Shown: piece after piece, positions 25,800-36,256 of the stretch | Numbering within the stretch: position 1 is the stretch's first letter | Layout of the letters: every line of letters begins with the position of its first letter | Assembly (NCBI GenBank): GCA_005881575.1 | Contig: VBCA01000006.1 | Span: forward strand, 79,954-130,163 | Length of the DNA: 50,210 bases | From: Betaproteobacteria bacterium | GTDB lineage: Bacteria; Pseudomonadota; Gammaproteobacteria; Burkholderiales; SG8-39 | Reading direction: 5' to 3' | Program-made: the position numbers and the translations under genes | The notes under the pieces: generated by a model | What the model saw: the letters and a program-made list of their open reading frames with translations, nothing else | Told to the model about the DNA's origin: nothing | The model's database searches: none

Positions 25800-26642
25800 T
25801 TATGCCGCAGCGATCACGCTCTTCATTTTCGCAAGCGCTTTCGCCTCGATCTGGCGGATGCGCTCGGCAGAGACCTTGAACTCGGCGGCAAGCTCGTGCA
25901 GCGTTGCCGTGTCCTTTTCCCGCAGCCAGCGCGCCTCGACGATGCGGCGGCTGCGCGCATCGAGGCTCGCGAGTGCGGTTTCAAGCCCGCGCGCGCGCAG
26001 AGATTCATCCTGTTTCGTCTCGGCGATCTCCGAGGGCCCCGGCGCGCGGTCGGCGAGGTACGCGATCGGCGCATACGGCTCGTCCTCGTCGCTCGCCGGC
26101 TCGAGCGAAATCTCCTGGCCCGCGAGCCGCATCTCCATTTCAGCGACCTCTTCGGGCTTGACGCGGAGCTGTTTGGACATGGACCCGATCTCGGTTTGCG
26201 TCAACGGGGCGAGCGAGGGCTTCATGCTGCGAAGGTTGAAGAAGAGCTTTCGCTGCGCCTTGGTGGTGGCGACCTTCACCATGCGCCAGTTGCGCAGGAC
26301 GAATTCGTGGATCTCGGCGCGTATCCAGTGGACCGCGAACGATACGAGCCGCACCCCGCGTTCCGGGTCGAAGCGCTTGACCGCTTTCATCAGACCGATG
26401 TTGCCTTCCTGGATCAGGTCTCCTTGCGGCAGTCCGTAACCCATGTAGCCGCGGGCGATGGCGACCACCAGGCGCAAGTGCGACAGCACCAGCTGGCGCG
26501 CTGCTTCGACGTCGTTGTCGGACCTGAATTTGCGCGCGAGGGCGCGCTCTTCCTCGAGCGAAAGCATCGGAAAGCGATTCACCGCCTGGATGTAGCTTTC
26601 CAGGCTTCCTACCGGGACGGGCAAAGTCATTGAGCGAGTCAT
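25800..26642 (-). CDS. rpoH: Heat-shock sigma factor RpoH (sigma-32)
   Basis: 280-aa alternative sigma factor directing transcription of chaperone and protease genes. Region 2 is seen in LVLSHLRLVVAIARGYMGYGLPQGDLIQEGNIGLMKAVKRFDPERGVRLVSFAVHWIRAEI (about residues 52-113), followed by the RpoH box region (QRKLFFNLRSMK) characteristic of sigma-32, and region 4 with the HTH near 250-275. The start at 26642 has GGAGG nine bases upstream; Met5 is possible. A perfect CIRCE operator lies 39 bases upstream. Confidence 0.96.
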   Translation of the reverse strand: MTRSMTLPVPVGSLESYIQAVNRFPMLSLEEERALARKFRSDNDVEAARQLVLSHLRLVVAIARGYMGYGLPQGDLIQEGNIGLMKAVKRFDPERGVRLVSFAVHWIRAEIHEFVLRNWRMVKVATTKAQRKLFFNLRSMKPSLAPLTQTEIGSMSKQLRVKPEEVAEMEMRLAGQEISLEPASDEDEPYAPIAYLADRAPGPSEIAETKQDESLRARGLETALASLDARSRRIVEARWLREKDTATLHELAAEFKVSAERIRQIEAKALAKMKSVIAAA

Positions 26643-26677
26643 TTGTGGTTTCCTCCGGCTCTGTCGCCAGAACGGCG

Positions 26678-26707
26678 ATTTTAGCACTCAGGGCTTTAGA
26701 GTGCTAA
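26678..26707 (-). promoter_or_regulatory. Candidate rpoH promoter inside the CIRCE element
   Basis: On the minus strand TTAGCA (complement of 26702-26707, four of six to TTGACA) and TAAAAT (complement of 26678-26683, five of six) are 18 bases apart. Both boxes lie in the arms of the CIRCE repeat, so bound HrcA would block RNA polymerase directly. Confidence 0.5.
26681..26707. promoter_or_regulatory. Perfect CIRCE operator (HrcA site) upstream of rpoH
   Basis: TTAGCACTC, nine bases, then GAGTGCTAA: both arms match the CIRCE consensus at every position. The element is between the ftsX stop and the rpoH start and can only serve rpoH. It implies that the heat-shock sigma factor is repressed by HrcA under normal conditions. 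The hrcA gene is not in this window. Confidence 0.93.
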
Positions 26708-26760
26708 GGGCATGACCCGGTTCCCGAAATCTCATGCCTTGAGAGGGTTCTACCTTTAGC

Positions 26761-27669
26761 CTAATCCCGGTCCGTTTCGAGTAAGTGTCTACTCACTGAT
26801 AGATAAGCACCCAGCCAACCCAAGGCGACAGCCGCAAGCAGCGCCGAGATCATCTCGTTTGGGCTCGGGAATTTCAGGCTGACGTTCGAGCCGTACAAAT
26901 ACGCGAGATCCGCCAGATCGCGATTCAGGACGGTGAGCCCGGAAAGGACGATCGCCAGGGCGGCGATCCCTCCGAACAGGCCAAGCAGTGACCCGAGATA
27001 AAAATAGGGCCGGCGGATGTAGGCGTGCGTCGCGCCGATCAGACGGCACAGCTCGATCTCGTCGCGCTGCGTCAGTATTTGGAGGCGGATGGTGTTGAAG
27101 GTCACCGCCACGAGAGCGAGGCCGAGCAACACCGCGAGCAGCCCCACCGCGGTCCGCCCCAGGCGCAACAGGGCATCGAGGCGTCTCACCCACGCCGAAT
27201 CCGCCTGAACGTAGGCGACCTTCGGCAGCGACTTGAACTCGAGTTCCAGCCGGTCCGCGAGCGCAGGATCGCTTCCCGAAAGCGTCACGACGAACGCGTC
27301 CGGCAGCGGATTTTGCGGCAGGCTCGCGATCACCTCTTGCATGCCTGCGACGCGATTGAGCTCCACGAGCGCCGCGTCCCGGGACACGAAACGCACGGCG
27401 CTCACGCCCCTCGCGTCCTTCAGCCGCGCTTCGACCGCGCCGATCTCGGGCTTCGCGGCGTCCCTCGCGAGGAACACGGAGAGCTGGGGATCAACCGAGG
27501 CGTTGCGGGATAGCGACTCGAAATTGCCCAATACGCAGTAGACCCCGAACGGGAGCGCGGCCGCGACCCCGATCGCCAGCACGTTGAGCGTCGTGGCGAA
27601 GGGGGACCGCGCCAGGCGCGCGAGCGTCTGCGCGAGACTCAGACCGTGATGCTGCAGCCAGGCTCTCAT
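26761..27669 (-). CDS. ftsX: Cell-division protein FtsX
   Basis: 302-aa membrane protein of the FtsEX complex, which couples ATP hydrolysis to septal peptidoglycan hydrolysis through EnvC. Helix 1 at about residues 26-48, a periplasmic domain (about 50-165), and three C-terminal helices (about 172-195, 222-245 and 272-292). The ATG overlaps the ftsE stop (ATGA). EnvC, its expected partner, is encoded at 2394-3542. Confidence 0.94.
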   Translation of the reverse strand: MRAWLQHHGLSLAQTLARLARSPFATTLNVLAIGVAAALPFGVYCVLGNFESLSRNASVDPQLSVFLARDAAKPEIGAVEARLKDARGVSAVRFVSRDAALVELNRVAGMQEVIASLPQNPLPDAFVVTLSGSDPALADRLELEFKSLPKVAYVQADSAWVRRLDALLRLGRTAVGLLAVLLGLALVAVTFNTIRLQILTQRDEIELCRLIGATHAYIRRPYFYLGSLLGLFGGIAALAIVLSGLTVLNRDLADLAYLYGSNVSLKFPSPNEMISALLAAVALGWLGAYLSVSRHLLETDRD

Positions 27670-28322
27670 TGGAGCTTGCCGTGATCGAGCGTCAAGACGC
27701 GTTTGCGGTACTTGCCGATCAATTGTCGATCGTGCGTGGCAACCAGCACGGTGACTCCGACCTGGTTGAAGGCGCTGAACATCTCCATGATCTCATCCGC
27801 GTAAGCGGCGTCCAGGCTGGCGGTGGGTTCATCGGCGAGGAGGATCGCTGGCCGGTTTACCACCGCGCGCGCGACGCACAGGCGCTGCTGCTCGCCGCCC
27901 GAGAGCGTCACTGGGTTGGCCTTTTCCCGCGGAAGCAGGCCGACCTTGTCGAGCGCGGCGCGTGCGCGCCGCGCCGCTTCGCGGTAGGGCTGCCCGGTCA
28001 CGATCAGGGGCAGCATGACGTTGTCGAATACGCTCCGGTCGAAGAGCAGCTTCTGCCCCTGAAACACGAGGCCCAGATTGCGCCGCAGGTAAGGGATCGC
28101 CGCCGGGCGCAAGGCCGAGAGGTTCTGGCCGTTGACGAGAACCGCGCCGCCGTTGGCTCGCTCGATCGCGGCGATCAGCTTGAGAAGCGTCGTCTTGCCG
28201 GCACCGGAGTGGCCGGTGAGGAACAGCATCTCCCCCGGCTCGACCGCGAAGCTAACTGCCTTGAGCGCCTCGAATCCCCCCGGATAGCGCTTGCTGACCT
28301 GGCGGAGCGAGATGATGGCCAC
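27666..28322 (-). CDS. ftsE: Cell-division ATP-binding protein FtsE
   Basis: 218-aa ABC ATPase of FtsEX. Walker A GHSGAGKT at 37-44, Q-loop VFQGQKLL, signature LSGGE at 140-144, Walker B LLADEP at 161-166 and the H-loop ATHD. The GTG at 28322 gives the standard [15 protein letters not shown]-terminus; a TTG four codons upstream would overlap the ftsY stop. It begins eight bases after the ftsY stop. Confidence 0.95.
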   Translation of the reverse strand: MAIISLRQVSKRYPGGFEALKAVSFAVEPGEMLFLTGHSGAGKTTLLKLIAAIERANGGAVLVNGQNLSALRPAAIPYLRRNLGLVFQGQKLLFDRSVFDNVMLPLIVTGQPYREAARRARAALDKVGLLPREKANPVTLSGGEQQRLCVARAVVNRPAILLADEPTASLDAAYADEIMEMFSAFNQVGVTVLVATHDRQLIGKYRKRVLTLDHGKLQ

Positions 28323-28330
28323 GCCGTCGG

Positions 28331-29263
28331 TCAATCGAGAAGCGCCGAAACGAAAGCGTCGGCGGCGAATGGGCGCAGATCGGCTATCCCTTCGCCGACG
28401 CCCACGAATCTGAGCGGCAGCGGACGCTGCGATCGCGCCAGCGCGATGGCGCATACGATACCGCCCTTTGCAGTGCCGTCGAGCTTGGTGAGAATCAGTC
28501 CCGTGAGGCCGAGCGCGTCGTCGAAGGCCTCGACCTGTTTGAGGGCGTTCTGGCCCGTGTTGGCGTCGAGCACGAGCCATACCTCGTGAGGCGCGCCGGG
28601 TTCTGCCTTGGCGATGACTCGTTTGATCCTGCCGATCTCCTCCATGAGGTGCAGCTGCGTGGGCAGCCGCCCGGCCGTGTCGGCGAGAACCAAGTCGATT
28701 CCGCGCGATCGCGCCGCGACAATGGCATCGAACAGGACCGCTCCGGGATCGCCGCCCGATTGGGCGACGACCGCGACGGCATTTTCCTCGCCCCAGGCGG
28801 CGAGCTGCTCGCGCGCCGCGGCGCGAAAGGTGTCCCCCGCGGCGAGCAGCACCGAGCGGCCCTGATCCTGGAAGTACCTTGCGAGCTTGCCGATCGAGGT
28901 CGTCTTTCCCGAGCCGTTGACTCCTGCGAGCATCACGACGCACGGCTTCTTGCCCGACAAATCGAGCGTCTGCTCGAGCGGCGCGAGCAGCTCGACGAGA
29001 ATGGCCTGCAACGCGGTTTTCAGCTGCCCCGCGGTCGCTCCTTGGCTCGCGCGCTCGTGCAGGGCCGCGAGCAGGAACCGCGTCGCCTCGGCCCCGGCAT
29101 CGCTCGCGAGCAGCGCGGTTTCGATCTCCTCGAACAAAGCCGGATCGACGCTTCGGTCGCTGAAGAGTCCCGAGAGCCGCGAGCGCGTCTTTCCGAGGCC
29201 GCTTCGAAGCCGTGTGGCCCAGGACAGCTCTGCGCGGGCGATCTTGGAAGACAGTTCGAGCAT
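28331..29263 (-). CDS. ftsY: Signal recognition particle receptor FtsY
   Basis: 310-aa SRP GTPase that docks ribosome-nascent chain complexes at the membrane. It has the NG domain only: N-domain helices at about 20-100, G1 GVNGSGKT at 114-121, DTAGR at 195-199 and the TKLDGTAKGG specificity loop. The long acidic A domain of the E. coli protein is absent, as in many betaproteobacteria. The ATG at 29263 is the first plausible start; the region upstream is antisense to the M16 gene. First gene of ftsY-ftsE-ftsX. Confidence 0.95.
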   Translation of the reverse strand: MLELSSKIARAELSWATRLRSGLGKTRSRLSGLFSDRSVDPALFEEIETALLASDAGAEATRFLLAALHERASQGATAGQLKTALQAILVELLAPLEQTLDLSGKKPCVVMLAGVNGSGKTTSIGKLARYFQDQGRSVLLAAGDTFRAAAREQLAAWGEENAVAVVAQSGGDPGAVLFDAIVAARSRGIDLVLADTAGRLPTQLHLMEEIGRIKRVIAKAEPGAPHEVWLVLDANTGQNALKQVEAFDDALGLTGLILTKLDGTAKGGIVCAIALARSQRPLPLRFVGVGEGIADLRPFAADAFVSALLD

Positions 29264-29330
29264 GGGCGAGAAAAAAGAACCGGCAAAAGAACCGCTATAG
29301 AATAGCAGTTGGATTTTAGCATCCGTCGCA

Positions 29331-30698
29331 ATGATTCCCGCACGCGCCGCCTTTCTCGCCCTACTTCTCGCCCTCGCGCTCGTTTCAGGCGCGCAAGCGA
29401 ACCCGCACGAGTTCACCCTGGCGAACGGCCTGCGCCTCATTGTGAAGGAGGACCACCGCGCACCCACCGTCGTCCATCAGGTATGGTACCGAGCGGGTAG
29501 CATGGACGAATCGCCCGGCACGACCGGTGTCGCACATGTGCTCGAGCACATGATGTTCAAGGGGACCCGGCGTTTCGGTCAGGGCGAGTTCTCGCGGCTC
29601 GTTGCGGAGGCGGGCGGACGCGACAACGCGTTCACCTCAACGGATTTCACCGTCTACCACGAGCAGGTGCACCGCGACCGCCTTCCCCTCGCGATGCAGC
29701 TCGAGGCCGACCGCATGGCGAACCTCGTGATCCGCCCGGAGAATTTCGCGCGGGAGATCAAGGTGGTGATGGAGGAGCGCCGGCGCAGTTACGAAGACCG
29801 TCCGCGATCGCTTCTCATCGAGAATCTCCTCTCCACGGCCTTCGCCGCGCATCCCTACAAGTGGCCGACGATCGGCTGGATGGAGGACCTGGAGAACATG
29901 AGCTGGCGCGACGCCCGGGACTGGTACAAGCATTGGTACGCGCCCAACGACGCCATCGTCGTCGTGGTCGGCGACGTCGTCCCGCAGCAGGTGCTCGCAT
30001 GGGCCCGGCGTTATTACGGCGCGCTCGCGCGAAAGGCGACCCCCGCACGCAAAACGCTCGCCGAGCCGGCCCAGCGGGGCCCGAAGCGCGTTACGGTGAA
30101 AGCGCCGGCAGAGCTCCCCTACCTGCGCCTGGGATACAAGGCGCCGGCACTGCGCGATCTCGCGAAAGACTGGGAGCCGTTCGCGATTTCCCTTCTTGCG
30201 GAGCTGCTCGGCGGCAGCGACGCGGCGCGCCTCCACCAAGTGCTGGTGCGCGAGCAGCGCATCGCCACTTCCGTCGGCGCCGACTACGAAATGGTGTCGC
30301 GCGGGCCGGGGATGGTGTTCGTGGAAGCTGCTGCCGCGCAAGGTCGCAGCGGGGCCGAGCTCGAGGTCGCGGTACGCGAAGTCGTCGCCAGCATCGCCGC
30401 GGCCGGCGTCAGCGCCGAGGAGTTGAACCGGGCAAGGGTCCAGCTGCTCGCTCAGCTCGTCTACAAGCGCGACTCGTTTTTCGCGCAGGCGCTCGAGCTC
30501 GGGGAACTGGAGGCGAGCGGGCTCTCCTTCCGCGACGCCGATCGCATCGCCGGACGGCTCAAGGAAATCACCGCGGATCAGATCCGGGCCGTGGCTGCGC
30601 GCTACCTCGTCGACGAGGGATTGACGGTGGCCGTGCTCGACCCGCAGCCCTTGAATCCGCGCCCGGCGAGCGCCGTCGTTCCGCGGGTGAAACCCTGA
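29331..30698 (+). CDS. M16 zinc peptidase, catalytic subunit
   Basis: 455-aa exported protease (signal peptide about residues 1-23) of the pitrilysin/processing-peptidase family. The inverted zinc motif HVLEH is at 69-73 and the distal glutamate in VVMEERRR lies about 75 residues later. Two M16 halves are present. It is paired with the degenerate M16 protein that follows after two bases; such pairs form heterodimers. The substrate is unknown. Divergent from ftsY. Confidence 0.93.
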   Translation: MIPARAAFLALLLALALVSGAQANPHEFTLANGLRLIVKEDHRAPTVVHQVWYRAGSMDESPGTTGVAHVLEHMMFKGTRRFGQGEFSRLVAEAGGRDNAFTSTDFTVYHEQVHRDRLPLAMQLEADRMANLVIRPENFAREIKVVMEERRRSYEDRPRSLLIENLLSTAFAAHPYKWPTIGWMEDLENMSWRDARDWYKHWYAPNDAIVVVVGDVVPQQVLAWARRYYGALARKATPARKTLAEPAQRGPKRVTVKAPAELPYLRLGYKAPALRDLAKDWEPFAISLLAELLGGSDAARLHQVLVREQRIATSVGADYEMVSRGPGMVFVEAAAAQGRSGAELEVAVREVVASIAAAGVSAEELNRARVQLLAQLVYKRDSFFAQALELGELEASGLSFRDADRIAGRLKEITADQIRAVAARYLVDEGLTVAVLDPQPLNPRPASAVVPRVKP

Positions 30699-30700
30699 CC

Positions 30701-31982
30701 ATGCGCAGCCGGGTGCTCTGGATATTGTTCGCTCTCGCCGCGGCCGCACCCGCCGAGGCGGGAGTGAAGATCGATCACTGGACCGCGGAATCGGGAGCGC
30801 AGGTCAACTTCGTCGAAAGCCATGCCCTGCCGATCGTGGACGTAGCGGTCGAGTTCGCGGCGGGCAGCGCGTACGATTCGCGCGAGCAAGCCGGCCTCGC
30901 GCGGCTCACGCTCGCCATGCTCAAAGCGGGCTCGTCTCGCTATTCGGAGACCGAGGCGAGCCGCCGCATCGCCGACGCGGGCGCGCAGCTGCAGGAGAAT
31001 TTCGACCTGGATCGCGCGGGCGTCGCGCTGAGGAGCCTCTCCTCCGAGGCCGAACGGAAGGCGGCCGCGCAAACTCTCGCCGACATGCTGCAGGCGCCGC
31101 TCTTCCCGGCCGAGGCCTTCGAGCGCGAGAGGGCGAGCGCCATCGCGAACGCGCGTGAAGCGGAAACCCAGCCCGACCGCATCGCCGAGCGGCGCCTATA
31201 TGCGCTCATGTATCCGGCGCATCCCTACGGATTCAGCGAGACCCCGGACACGCTCGCCTCGATCAGGCGCGAGGACGTCGAGCGTCAGTATCGCAGCTGC
31301 TACGGCGCCGCCCGCGCGGTGGTCACGATCGTCGGCGATCTGGACCGCGACGCAGCCAAGGCGCTCGCCGAGGAGCTGACCTCGCGTCTTTCGAAAGAGA
31401 CCGGGCCCGTGCTGGCGCCGGTCGCGGCGCCGCCCGCGGGTGCGACGCTGCGCGTGGCGCACCCCTCCACCCAGAGCCACCTGCTGCTGGGCGCCGCGGC
31501 GCTCACGCGAGCCGCCCCGGACTACTTTGCGCTTTTCGTCGGAAATTACTCTCTGGGAGGCGGCGGATTCATGTCGCGGCTCCTCAAGGAAATACGCGAG
31601 AAGCGGGGCTACGCCTACAGCGCCTACAGCTACTTCCGGCCCTACGAGCGCGAAGGGCCGTTCCTGGTGGGATTGGAGACGCGGCGCGACCAGGCGCGCG
31701 AGGCCCTCGAACTGGCGCGCGCGGTCGTCGGCGAGTTCGTGAAACACGGGCCCACCGAAGCGGAGCTGAAAGCGGCAAAGAAAAGCCTCGTCGGCGGGTT
31801 TCCTCTGCGCATCGACACCAACCGCAAGATCCTCGAGCAGATCGCCATGATCGGTTTCTACAGACTGCCGCTAGCCTGGCTCGACGAGTTTCCGGCGCGC
31901 GTTGAAGCGGTGACCCTCGCGCAGGTCAGGAGCGCCTTTGCGCGGCGCATCGATCCCGAAAAGCTCTCCATCGTCGTCGTCG

Positions 31983-31996
<14 letters not shown>
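30701..31996 (+). CDS. M16-like peptidase partner without zinc motif
   Basis: 431-aa exported protein (signal peptide about residues 1-20) with the M16 fold. The HxxEH position is replaced by LARLTLAML, so it cannot bind zinc in the usual way. The C-terminal half keeps the arginine/tyrosine substrate-clamping segment REKRGYAYSAYSYF. It is therefore the R/Y-type partner of the catalytic M16 protein. The ATG is two bases after the previous stop. Confidence 0.92.
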
Positions 31997-33021
<1,025 letters not shown>

Positions 33022-33026
33022 CCTGC

Positions 33027-33842
33027 TCACTTCTTCTGGCAGGTCGCGCAGAAGAAGCTTGAGCGCTGGCCCATCCGCGACACGCGGATCGCGGCTCCGC
33101 AGACCCGGCACGGAAGCGCGGCACGGTCGTAGACGTAATAGCTCTGCTGAAAATACCCCGGGGAGCCGTCGGAGCGCACGAAGTCGCGCAGGCTCGATCC
33201 GCCGGCGGCTATCGCGGCCAGAAGAACCTCCCTCACGGCGGCGACCAGCCGCTCGCAGCGTGCGCGCGAGAGGCGCCCGGAGCGCGCGCGCGGATGGATG
33301 CCCGCCCTGAACAGGCTTTCGTTCGCGTAGATGTTTCCGACCCCGACCATGACGCTCGCGTTCATCAACAACTGCTTGATGCCGACGTTGCGGCCGCGCG
33401 TGGCCCGATAGAGGAATTCGGGAGAGAAATGCTCGCCGAGCGGCTCGACCCCGAGCCGCGCGAGCAAGGGATGACGGAACGCGTCGCCGTCGTTCCACAA
33501 CACCACGCCGAAGCGTCGCGGATCGCGCAGGCGCAACACGGTGCCGTCGAAGACCAGATCCACGTGATCGTGCTTGCGGGGGACGGTTCCCGATTCGGTC
33601 ACGCGCAGGCTCCCCGACATCCCCAAGTGCACGATGAGCGAGCCGGTGTCGCATTCGAACAGCAGATACTTTCCACGCCGCATCACGCGTTTCACCCGCT
33701 GGCCGACGAGGGTGCGGGCGAGTTTGCGGGGAACGCGTTGACGCAGGTTGGGATTGCGCACGGCGACACCCGTGATCGTCTTGCCGAGCACCAAAGGCTC
33801 GATGCCGCGGCGGGTGATCTCGACTTCGGGCAGCTCTGGCAC
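33027..33842 (-). CDS. mutM: Formamidopyrimidine-DNA glycosylase
   Basis: 271-aa bifunctional glycosylase/AP lyase removing 8-oxoguanine. The N-terminal catalytic proline follows Met1 (MPELPEVE), the helix-two-turn-helix LLMNASVMVGVGNIYANE is conserved, and the C-terminal zinc finger has four cysteines (CRVC...CATC, about residues 246-269). Full length. Isolated on the minus strand between coaD and the TPR gene. Confidence 0.96.
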   Translation of the reverse strand: MPELPEVEITRRGIEPLVLGKTITGVAVRNPNLRQRVPRKLARTLVGQRVKRVMRRGKYLLFECDTGSLIVHLGMSGSLRVTESGTVPRKHDHVDLVFDGTVLRLRDPRRFGVVLWNDGDAFRHPLLARLGVEPLGEHFSPEFLYRATRGRNVGIKQLLMNASVMVGVGNIYANESLFRAGIHPRARSGRLSRARCERLVAAVREVLLAAIAAGGSSLRDFVRSDGSPGYFQQSYYVYDRAALPCRVCGAAIRVSRMGQRSSFFCATCQKK

Positions 33843-33912
33843 GGGAACTCAATGTCCTTGTCGGGCCTCTGAAATATACCTAAACTAGCCCTTCGAGACA
33901 GCAAGTACCTCC

Positions 33913-35715
33913 ATGCTTGGTCCACACAGCCAGTTGCCCATCCGCGCCGCCGCTTTGCGGCTGCTCGCCGCGATGGCGATCGTCGTCGTCGTGTTTGCCG
34001 GATGCGCCGCAACTGCGCCGCGGCAGGCCGCGGTGGGCGAGGAAGCGCAGGACGAATCGGACGCGGACGCGTCCGCCGGCGAAGCGCAGGCGCTCGCACC
34101 CGAGCCCGCAGACCGCACGGCCCTTCCCAATCAGGAGCTGACCGAGAACCTGCTCTACGAGTTCCTGCTCGCCGAGATCGCGGGCCAGCGCGGCAACGCC
34201 GCGCTCTCCGCGCAGGCGTACGTCGATCTCGCGAAACGCACGCGCGATCCGCGCATCGCGCGGCGCGCCACCGAAGTCGCCCTCTACGCGCGCATGAACA
34301 ACGCTGCGATCGAGTCCGCAACGATCTGGCACGAGACCGAGCCCGGCTCGCGCCCACTTCAGGCGCTTGCCGGATTGCTGGTCGCCGCCGGCCGCTACGA
34401 CGAGGCGCTGCCCAATCTCAGGAAGCTGCTGGCCGGCTCCGCCAACGAGCCCGCAAACGGTTTCACGCAGCTGACCCGCACGCTTGCCAATGCGCAGGAC
34501 AAGCAGGCCGCCCTGAAGCTCGTGCACAGTCTCGCGGCAGACTATCCCAAGCTCGCCGAGTCGCATCTTGCCGTCGCGCGGGCGGCAGTCAACGCGGGCG
34601 ACGAACGGCTTGCGCTCGAGGAAGCGCGCAAGGCCGGGCAACTGCGGCCGGACTGGGAGGCGCCTGCCCTGCTCGAAGCGCAGCTGCTGCAGAAGTCCTC
34701 GGTGGATCAGGCCGCATCGTTCCTCACCGCCTATTTGAAAAGATATCCTGCCGCGCGGGAGACGCGCCTCGCCTACGCGCGCCTGCTGGTGGCACAAAAG
34801 CGGTTCGGCGAAGCGCGCGCCGAGTTCCAGAAGCTCATGGCTGGCGCGCCCGACGGCACCGAAGTGGCCTTCGCCGTGGCGCTGCTTTCCCTGCAGCTCA
34901 AGGACTACGACGCCGCGGAGAAATATCTCCGGGGTCTGATCGAGAGCCCCTACCGCGACAAGGACGGGGTCCGCTTGTACCTCGGCCAGGTCGCCGAAGA
35001 GCGGAAGAATCTTCCGGAGGCGCTCCGCTGGTACGCCGAGGTCGGCGAGGGCGAGCAATATGTGCAAGCGCAGATCCGCTACGCGCAAGTGCTCGCCAAG
35101 CAAGGCAAGCTCGACGAGGCGCGGGGACGGCTGCAGGACGCGGCCGCGAAGGACGGCCAGCAGCGGGTGCAGCTGGTCCTCGCAGAAGCGCAGCTCCTGC
35201 GCGACGCCAACCAGCCGAAGACCGCGTTCGATCTGGTCGGGCAGGCGCTCGATCGCGTTCCGAACAATCCCGAGCTGCTCTACGACTACGCCATGCTCGC
35301 GGAGAAGCTCGAGCGGGTGGACATCCTCGAAGCTTCCCTGCGCAAGCTGATCGAGATACGGCCCGAGCATGCGCACGCGTACAACGCGCTCGGCTATTCG
35401 CTCGCCGACCGCAACCAGCGCCTGCCCGAGGCGCGCGAGCTGATCGAAAAGGCGCTGCAGCTCGCCCCCGAGGATTCGTTCATCATCGACAGCATGGGAT
35501 GGGTGCTGTACCGGATGGGCAAGCTGAAGGACTCGCTCGGCTACCTGCGCCGCGCGTTCGCCGGGCGGCCCGACCCGGAAATCGCCGCTCACTTGGGCGA
35601 AGTGCTGTGGGCGATGGGCGAGCGCGCCGAGGCGGAACGCGTCTGGGGCGATGCCACCCGGGAAAGCCCGGACAACGAAACCCTCGCCAATACGATCAAG
35701 CGCCTCAAGCACTGA
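33913..35715 (+). CDS. Large TPR-repeat lipoprotein
   Basis: 600-aa protein with a lipoprotein signal (VFAGC, about residue 31), an acidic Ala/Glu-rich linker (about 40-70) and then roughly a dozen tetratricopeptide-type repeats to the end. The most regular are HAYNALGYSLADRNQRLPEARELIEKALQLAP and the following DSMGWVLYRMGKL repeat (about 475-540). Such proteins just upstream of lolB are common in betaproteobacteria; they sit at the outer membrane and scaffold complexes. No enzymatic domain is visible. LolB begins eight bases after the stop. Confidence 0.88.
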   Translation: MLGPHSQLPIRAAALRLLAAMAIVVVVFAGCAATAPRQAAVGEEAQDESDADASAGEAQALAPEPADRTALPNQELTENLLYEFLLAEIAGQRGNAALSAQAYVDLAKRTRDPRIARRATEVALYARMNNAAIESATIWHETEPGSRPLQALAGLLVAAGRYDEALPNLRKLLAGSANEPANGFTQLTRTLANAQDKQAALKLVHSLAADYPKLAESHLAVARAAVNAGDERLALEEARKAGQLRPDWEAPALLEAQLLQKSSVDQAASFLTAYLKRYPAARETRLAYARLLVAQKRFGEARAEFQKLMAGAPDGTEVAFAVALLSLQLKDYDAAEKYLRGLIESPYRDKDGVRLYLGQVAEERKNLPEALRWYAEVGEGEQYVQAQIRYAQVLAKQGKLDEARGRLQDAAAKDGQQRVQLVLAEAQLLRDANQPKTAFDLVGQALDRVPNNPELLYDYAMLAEKLERVDILEASLRKLIEIRPEHAHAYNALGYSLADRNQRLPEARELIEKALQLAPEDSFIIDSMGWVLYRMGKLKDSLGYLRRAFAGRPDPEIAAHLGEVLWAMGERAEAERVWGDATRESPDNETLANTIKRLKH

Positions 35716-35722
35716 TTTCCCT

Positions 35723-36256
35723 GTGGTGCGCTTTGCCCCCGCGTTTGCTCTGGCGGCATTGCTCGGCGCCTGCGCATCCCTGCCCGAGGCCGGGGGCCCT
35801 CTCCCGGGCGGCTTCGAGCTGTCCGGCCGCGTCGCGGTCCGCCACGGAAAAGACCCCGCATCCGGCAAGATCTTCTGGCGTCATTCGGACGACTCCGACG
35901 AGTTGCTCATCACTTCGCCCATCGGCCAGGGAATCGCGCGCATCAGCCGCGAGCGCGATCGCTTCCGGCTGGTGACCGGCGACAAGCAGGAATACCACGC
36001 TGCCGACGCGGAGAGCCTGACCGAGCAGGCGCTGGGCTGGCCGCTTCCGCTGGCTGGGCTCGCAGACTGGGTGCAGGCGCGGGCGAGCCCCGGCCGGCCG
36101 GCGGAGATGAGCGGCGACGCGGACCAAGGCATGGAACTCAGGCAGGACGGCTGGCGCATCGTCTACGAGGAGTTCCAGGGCGGTAGGCCTCACCGGATGC
36201 GCTTGACGCGCGAAGATCTCGAAATTCGCCTCATCGTGGATCGATGGACAAATTGA
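35723..36256 (+). CDS. lolB: Outer-membrane lipoprotein insertion protein LolB
   Basis: 177-aa lipoprotein that receives lipoproteins from LolA and inserts them into the outer membrane. Lipobox LLGAC near residue 16; the body has FELSGRVAVRHG, the hydrophobic-cavity strands and the LPLAGLADWVQAR loop that are typical of LolB. Start is one of two adjacent GTG codons (35723 or 35726). It overlaps ispE by 13 bases. Confidence 0.9.
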   Translation: MVRFAPAFALAALLGACASLPEAGGPLPGGFELSGRVAVRHGKDPASGKIFWRHSDDSDELLITSPIGQGIARISRERDRFRLVTGDKQEYHAADAESLTEQALGWPLPLAGLADWVQARASPGRPAEMSGDADQGMELRQDGWRIVYEEFQGGRPHRMRLTREDLEIRLIVDRWTN

